Position numbers and translations under genes: made by a program
Assembly: GCA_964493075.1 (NCBI GenBank)
Contig: CAZBNU010000073.1
Location: forward strand, 1-17,733
Origin: SLFT01 sp964493075
GTDB lineage: Bacteria > Hydrogenedentota > Hydrogenedentia > Hydrogenedentales > CAITNO01
DNA length: 17,733 nt
Reading direction: 5' to 3'
Shown here: piece after piece, positions 13,558 through 17,733 of the stretch
Layout of the letters: each line of letters starts with the position of its first letter
Position numbering within the stretch: the stretch's first letter is position 1
Notes under the pieces: generated by a model
Database searches by the model: none
What the model was told of the DNA's origin: nothing
The model's input: only the letters and a program-made list of their open reading frames with translations

Positions 13558-13988
13558 TGTGGGGAGCGTTAATAGGCGGATTAGTTCAGGGAATTGGCGC
13601 GTATTCTAATGCTCAGTCGCAATCCTCACAACTTGATTTCAACTCAAGACAATCCCAGTTAGACGCACAGATTGCCATTCAAAACGCAGATGCACAGGCA
13701 AAGGCACTTCGGAAATACGGCAGACAGCTTTCGGGAACACAGCGTACACGCAGAGCAATCAGCGGAATAAGGCTTGAAGGAACTCCGCTTGAGGTTATGG
13801 CTGATACGATTGAAAACATCGAGCTTGATGCGATTTCTATGCGTCAGCAGGGTGCTTTCAGTGCAGGGCAAGCTCAAATCATGTCTAAATATCAGAGCGG
13901 AATGGCAGGACAAACCAGAACAGCAGGAACGATAGGACTTGTAAGCGGGATTGCTGGCGGGATGAATTCAGCAGGAATGTTTTCTTAG
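13557..13988 (+). CDS. Internal virion protein (T7 gp14-like), putative
   Basis: 143 residues; the ATG shares its A with the preceding TAA (TAATG). The N-terminus is a short Gly-rich hydrophobic stretch (MWGALIGGLVQGIGAY) suited to membrane insertion, followed by Gln/Ala-rich helix, then the block GTQRTRRAISGIRLEGTPLE and Val-Met-Ala-Asp-Thr-Ile-Glu-Asn-Ile-Glu-Leu-Asp-Ala. From memory this R-A-x-x-[AS]-G-[IV]-x-x-x-G-[ST]-P-x-x-V-x-A-D-T pattern marks podovirus internal virion or ejection proteins. The C-terminus is again Gly-rich. Such proteins form the outer-membrane part of the ejection channel in T7; that role is inferred here. Confidence 0.8.
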   Translation: MWGALIGGLVQGIGAYSNAQSQSSQLDFNSRQSQLDAQIAIQNADAQAKALRKYGRQLSGTQRTRRAISGIRLEGTPLEVMADTIENIELDAISMRQQGAFSAGQAQIMSKYQSGMAGQTRTAGTIGLVSGIAGGMNSAGMFS

Positions 13989-13996
13989 GAGAGACA

Positions 13997-15619
13997 ATGG
14001 CACAAATACCGACATATGAACGCAATCCGCAGGCTCAACAGCTTGGAGGAACGTCTAAATTAAGCGTAAGCGGCAGTCCTGTGGCGCAGGCGGTTGGACA
14101 GCTTGGCGGTCAGATTAAGGACATCGGGGCGCAGTTTGTGCAGAAGCAACAGCAATTGCAGGATTTAGGAGCTTCATCGGACTACATCGTTACCGAAAAA
14201 AAAGCTTTTGCCGATGCTTATGCTCTTTGGGATCAGGCAATGCTGGCTCCAGACAATACGTTAAGAATTGAAGATAAGCCTCAGTTTGTCAGAGAAGAGG
14301 TTGAACAGACGCTTGGACAATACGTTCAGGATATTGAGGCAAGCGACTTACAGAAACAGCGAATTCAGAACCGCTATCAGCAGAGCTTTGCAGAGCTTGA
14401 GGTGGGGCTTCAAAAAGAAGTGGCATTGCGTCAGGCAGAGCGATACAAAGTTCAGACTGAAAATGCAGTCAATGAGCATATTATGTCAGCCCAAGACTCG
14501 CTTGTTACTGGAGATACAGAAGCGTTTGATTCACATATGAGCAAGGCGCAAAACCTGCTGACGAGACTTGAAGAAGCAGGAGCCGCAACGCCACAGCAGG
14601 TTGACGGAATTATGAAACAAGGCTGGTATTCTGCTACAGCACGGATACTCGCATCTTCTCAATCAACTCCAATGGTTGACGAAGCGATTGACATGATTCA
14701 AAACTCAAAAGAAAAATACACTCCCGGACAGTACCAAGAGGTGCTACGCATTGCAGAAACGCAAAAAAGAAACATTAAAGCATCGTGGCTTAACACAATG
14801 TCATCTGCTCTTAAAGATAAAAATGCAACACCAGAACAATTAATTGACTTAGCGCAACGCGCAGAAGATGAAGCCGGTATTACCGGGATGGTAGACCTTG
14901 TAAAACAAACAATAATGCAAGATTTTTCTGCAATGCGTGTCAGTGAAAAAGAAGCCGATGAAGAAATAGTAACTGGTGTTAGAGAAGCCGTTGCAACAAC
15001 CCCTCAAGATGCTCAGGATGCCGTTGAAAACTACATCAATGCAAAAAGAGACAACCTTTGGGAAAAAGCACCAACCGCAGAAGAAATACAGGCAGATTTT
15101 TCAAATGTGATTGAAACAGTACTTAATGCCAATATCCCAGACATAAGAGTAAAACAGCTTATGCTTTTAGATGTGTTAGAGGCTTGTGAATCAAAAATGG
15201 CTGTAGATGCAAAGCGCGGACTTTCTCAGTGGGAAGCAACGGCTGTTACTAAAAAACGTCAGCAAGCATATAAAGAAGTTCGTTCAGTTTACAATTCTCT
15301 TGTAAAAGCTACTGGCAATCAGGACAGATACCGAGGGCTTCCAGAAACAATGTATACTATAATGCAAATTTTAGGAGAACAGCCAGATGCAGACATAGCA
15401 GAAATAACAAAATCTGTTTTGGCTGATACGATTGCGGAAACAACAAGACTTTCTACGCAGTCTCTACTGAATGCAAACATGAGTGCTAAAAGCATTGCAA
15501 AACGTCCAGACACAAATGCGCTTCGTTTTGACAGCATAGAAGAAGCAAACAAAGCAAACATACCTGTCGGTGCAACCGTAATTATTGATGGCGTTGAATA
15601 TGTAATGGAGGCTGAATAA
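13997..15619 (+). CDS. Internal virion/ejection protein (T7 gp15-like), putative
   Basis: 540 residues with AGGAGA before the start. The protein is mainly alpha-helical and polar, rich in Gln, Ala and Glu. It opens with Met-Ala-Gln-Ile-Pro-Thr-Tyr-Glu-Arg, then GQIKDIGAQFVQKQQQLQDL, long helices over residues about 60-330 with an alternating Ala/Gln pattern, and a compact end (ANIPVGATVIIDGVEYVMEA). That kind of short beta C-terminus is common in podovirus internal virion proteins. Position between gp14-like and the giant protein supports an ejection-channel role across the periplasm. The family has low sequence conservation, so the assignment is by architecture and order. Confidence 0.75.
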   Translation: MAQIPTYERNPQAQQLGGTSKLSVSGSPVAQAVGQLGGQIKDIGAQFVQKQQQLQDLGASSDYIVTEKKAFADAYALWDQAMLAPDNTLRIEDKPQFVREEVEQTLGQYVQDIEASDLQKQRIQNRYQQSFAELEVGLQKEVALRQAERYKVQTENAVNEHIMSAQDSLVTGDTEAFDSHMSKAQNLLTRLEEAGAATPQQVDGIMKQGWYSATARILASSQSTPMVDEAIDMIQNSKEKYTPGQYQEVLRIAETQKRNIKASWLNTMSSALKDKNATPEQLIDLAQRAEDEAGITGMVDLVKQTIMQDFSAMRVSEKEADEEIVTGVREAVATTPQDAQDAVENYINAKRDNLWEKAPTAEEIQADFSNVIETVLNANIPDIRVKQLMLLDVLEACESKMAVDAKRGLSQWEATAVTKKRQQAYKEVRSVYNSLVKATGNQDRYRGLPETMYTIMQILGEQPDADIAEITKSVLADTIAETTRLSTQSLLNANMSAKSIAKRPDTNALRFDSIEEANKANIPVGATVIIDGVEYVMEAE

Positions 15620-16308
15620 TGCCGCTTGTCCCTAAAAAAGGAAGGCTTGTTCCTGTCAAACAAGATGCACCTGACGATCAGATGTATCAGATGCTTTCTG
15701 CTCCGCTTGAAGGTGATGCAGAAATAACTTCCCGTGAAAAATACCGTAGCTATGCACAGCAGAAGTTCGGGAAGGACTTTTCAGACGTAGAACTTGATGC
15801 AATGCACAATTCTGTTTACGGGCAGGATGCTTCGTACAGCTCTACCATTACCAATCTTTCAAATGTCTATGCCGTAAAGTCAGGTGGAACGGTTAAAAAC
15901 GTTCCTACAGTTAAGTCCCCAACTATTGGAGACTATTTTAGGCTTGCTACAGGAAGTTCTGCAAGAGGATGGCTTTCTGGAGCTGGAGGAATAGCAAGGG
16001 CAAGAGCAGAACTTTCAAATAAATTTGTGAATTTGGTTGGTCAAGCTACTGGGGAAAATTATGCAAAAAAGATTTTGCGTGGGCTACAGACAATAAATCC
16101 AATTCTTGGAGTATCAACATCAAAAGATCCAGAATTCGACAGGTTAGTAGCAGAAGATTTAGACAAAAGAGCAAAAGAAGGATATGAGTTTTGGGCTGGT
16201 AATGTATCTAACGACGTAAAATCAAGCATTGGTGGTAAAGCCGCTGGCGCACTTGGAGAAATTCCTAATATTTCCATAACTTTTCCAAGAGCAATACCCG
16301 ATTTTTGA
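15619..16308 (+). CDS. N-terminal part of giant ejection/polyvalent protein, broken by assembly gap
   Basis: The start overlaps the previous stop (TAATG), with GGAGG at 15607-15611. It opens MPLVPKKGRLVPVKQDAPDD, then a segment with Tyr-Arg-Ser-Tyr-Ala-Gln-Gln-Lys-Phe-Gly-Lys-Asp and an Ala/Gly/Arg-rich helical stretch. The reading frame stops at TGA 16306-16308, but that stop lies in a suspect stretch (about 16290-16384) before ten Ns, and the sequence after the Ns continues as a long open frame of the same style. I read it as the beginning of one very large gene, in the slot of T7 gp16 or of the polyvalent ejection proteins of other phages. The C-terminal few residues given here may be false. 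Confidence 0.7.
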   Translation: MPLVPKKGRLVPVKQDAPDDQMYQMLSAPLEGDAEITSREKYRSYAQQKFGKDFSDVELDAMHNSVYGQDASYSSTITNLSNVYAVKSGGTVKNVPTVKSPTIGDYFRLATGSSARGWLSGAGGIARARAELSNKFVNLVGQATGENYAKKILRGLQTINPILGVSTSKDPEFDRLVAEDLDKRAKEGYEFWAGNVSNDVKSSIGGKAAGALGEIPNISITFPRAIPDF

Positions 16309-16384
16309 GAAATTTCAATAGGTCGTACTTGCCACATCTCATTAAAAGACTTAAAATCATGATTATAAAGAATACGAGCACGAT
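16290..16384. other. Suspected chimeric contig end
   Basis: Here the + strand frame of the giant gene is lost, while the - strand stays open from the gap through 16059. The - strand peptide in this stretch (NHDFKSFNEMWQVRPIEIS) looks like real protein. The segment is AT-richer than its surroundings and directly abuts the Ns. This fits an inverted or foreign fragment joined during amplification or assembly. Confidence 0.6.
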
Positions 16385-16394
16385 NNNNNNNNNN
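16385..16394. other. Assembly gap (10 Ns)
   Basis: Ten unknown bases; the true distance is not known, so the matching frame on either side has no meaning. Confidence 0.99.
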
Positions 16395-17733
16395 TATTTT
16401 AATGTTTTTAAGTCCCTTTACTGCTCCCGTTGGAATGGGAATGAATTACGGACGTATGTTTGATGAGGGATACAAGTCTGCTCTTGAATCTGGAAAGACA
16501 GCAGAACAGGCAGGCAACATTGGTCTAGCCACAATGGCAATCAATGGAACACTCGAAACCCTAATAGACCGTTTAACCGCAGGAATCGGTGGCGATTTGG
16601 TCAGATTTGGCAAGCCTGCTACGCTCAGAGAAGGCATGAAGCGTATTGGATTGACCGCCGCAAAAGGGCAAGGAGTTGCCGCTACAGAGTTCTTAACAGA
16701 GATGGCACAGAGCGGAGTAACACAGAAGCTAGCTACAGGCTCCATAAACGCCCGTCAAGCCGTTGAAGAGGGTTTATACGGGTGGTTTGTCAGCACAGTG
16801 ACCGGAGGGCTTATAGGGGGTGCCAGAGCCGTTGACATGACCACACAGAAAAACGGCTTTGTTGAAATTGGATTTACAGAAGAACAAGCTGATGCGCTGA
16901 TTGACAATTTATCCAAGACGACAAACGAGCAGGAAGTCAAAGAAGTGCTTGCTGAAGCATCGGACGAATTGATGGAGGGCTTTGGTCAAGAGCTGGCACA
17001 GACGGAAGAAGTCCCCACTGTTGAGCAAGCCCCTGTAGAACAGACCGCCACCGCTGTGGAGGCGCTGGGGGAGCAGGAACTAAAAACAACAGACCTCCCG
17101 CAACAGGCACAGTCAGATGCAAAAGACATTGGCGCAAAACAAGAAGACACCTGGGTTCTTGAGCAGCGAAACGTGTCGCAGTTGTTTAATAACAGCATGG
17201 CAAATATGCTTGAGGACGTTGGCACAGAAGGATACGACATTGATTCTTTGATTGCCAACATCAAAGAAAATGGAATTAAAGAGCCGATTGTAATTTCAGA
17301 AGTTGCTGGTCAGCCGGGATTTTATGATATTGAGGGTGCGCATAGACTGTATGCCGCTAGAGAGGCTGGCCTTGAAACTATCCCAGTTTATGTTAAACAA
17401 CCCACCCCTCAGCCCCCGCAAGAAACGCCTTTTGAGCGTCCGCTAAAACCGCAAGGCTCAGAAATCATTACGCCGGAAGACGTTCATTCTTATCAGGGAA
17501 TGAGTCGTCAGGAACTTGAAACTATTTTCCCGCAGACAAACGAGCAAAACGTTCAGATGGTTAATGCCATTTTAAATCAGGATGGCTCTGCCTTTTCTCA
17601 GGTTAATCAGGGAATAAAAGGCGTTGAGGCTGAACAGACACAAAAAGAAGCTCGTCGTCGTCCTGTAGAGGACATCATTCAGTTTGACAAAGCTACCGAT
17701 GCAGATCGCGAGGCATATCGCCTTGCATCTGAA
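16395..17733 (+). CDS. Giant ejection/polyvalent protein, central part with ParB-like domain
   Basis: Open from the gap to the window end with no stop, at least 444 residues from the first ATG after the gap (16402). It is probably the continuation of the gene begun at 15619. The first third is amphipathic and Gly/Ala-rich (GMGMNYGRMFDEGYKSALES; later VSTVTGGLIGGARA), suggesting membrane or lytic-channel segments. A Glu/Gln/Pro-rich linker follows. From about 17146 to 17400 lies a ParB/sulfiredoxin-like nuclease domain: Ile-Asp-Ser-Leu-Ile-Ala-Asn-Ile-Lys-Glu-Asn-Gly-Ile, Pro-Ile-Val-Ile, then Ile-Glu-Gly-Ala-His-Arg-Leu-Tyr-Ala-Ala-Arg-Glu-Ala-Gly, the equivalent of the ParB G-x-x-R-x-x-A-A motif. 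Such domains occur in phage polyvalent proteins delivered with the DNA. The start, end and downstream domains are not visible. Confidence 0.75.

Overview
The window is the packaging, head, tail and ejection-protein region of a tailed, short-tailed (podovirus-type) bacteriophage or prophage. All 18 supported genes lie on the + strand, mostly with ATGA or TAATG stop/start overlaps and clear Shine-Dalgarno sites, so it reads as one late-type transcription region in the standard bacterial code. The order is small terminase, large terminase, GNAT-like gp13-type protein, portal, scaffold, capsid, decoration-like protein, T7 gp11/gp12-like tail tube genes, gp14/gp15-like internal virion proteins and a giant ejection/polyvalent protein. 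This is the layout of T7-like virion modules, although no phage RNA polymerase or replication gene is in view. The host cannot be fixed. Sec-type signal peptides on two virion proteins point to a bacterium with normal Sec export, and the BspA-type leucine-rich repeat block in the tail protein resembles repeats I associate with gut and PVC-type bacteria (Verrucomicrobiota/Lentisphaerota). That host idea is inference only.

Layout. 1-583: gene-free, rich in homopolymer runs and short repeats, ending in three copies of a 15-bp direct repeat set 21-22 bp apart around a TTGACA box. 596-1304: three small genes (zincin-like HExxE protein, HTH-like protein, 43-residue four-cysteine microprotein). 1407-3244: terminase. 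3228-4529: four small genes (unknown, GNAT-like, Gly/Ala-rich membrane-type, Gly-rich). 4533-7291: portal, small unknown, scaffold. 7292-7487: structured capsid leader. 7488-9080: capsid, signal-peptide-bearing decoration-like protein, terminator. 9095-15619: tail tube and internal virion genes. 15619-17733: start and middle of a very large ejection/polyvalent protein, interrupted by a 10-N assembly gap whose left flank looks chimeric.

The strongest unexplained signal is a dispersed palindrome, TTCTCA-N4-TGAGAA. I found six perfect copies (23, 1597, 3424, 5209, 6022, 7298) and five copies with one mismatch (1296, 6248, 7077, 7344, 9567). All lie in the first 9.6 kb, both between and inside genes, with a non-conserved 4-nt spacer. 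Under equal base composition about 0.001 perfect copies would be expected. It looks like the binding site of a dimeric DNA-binding protein used throughout the packaging/head region, in the manner of dispersed phage operators or stoperators, or of a segregation or condensation protein. The protein itself is not identified here.

Other notable points are Sec signal peptides on a capsid-associated protein and on the gp12-like tail protein, a roughly 300-residue insertion carrying 69-bp tandem LRR units in that tail protein, a ParB-like nuclease domain in the giant ejection protein, and a hairpin-rich capsid leader.
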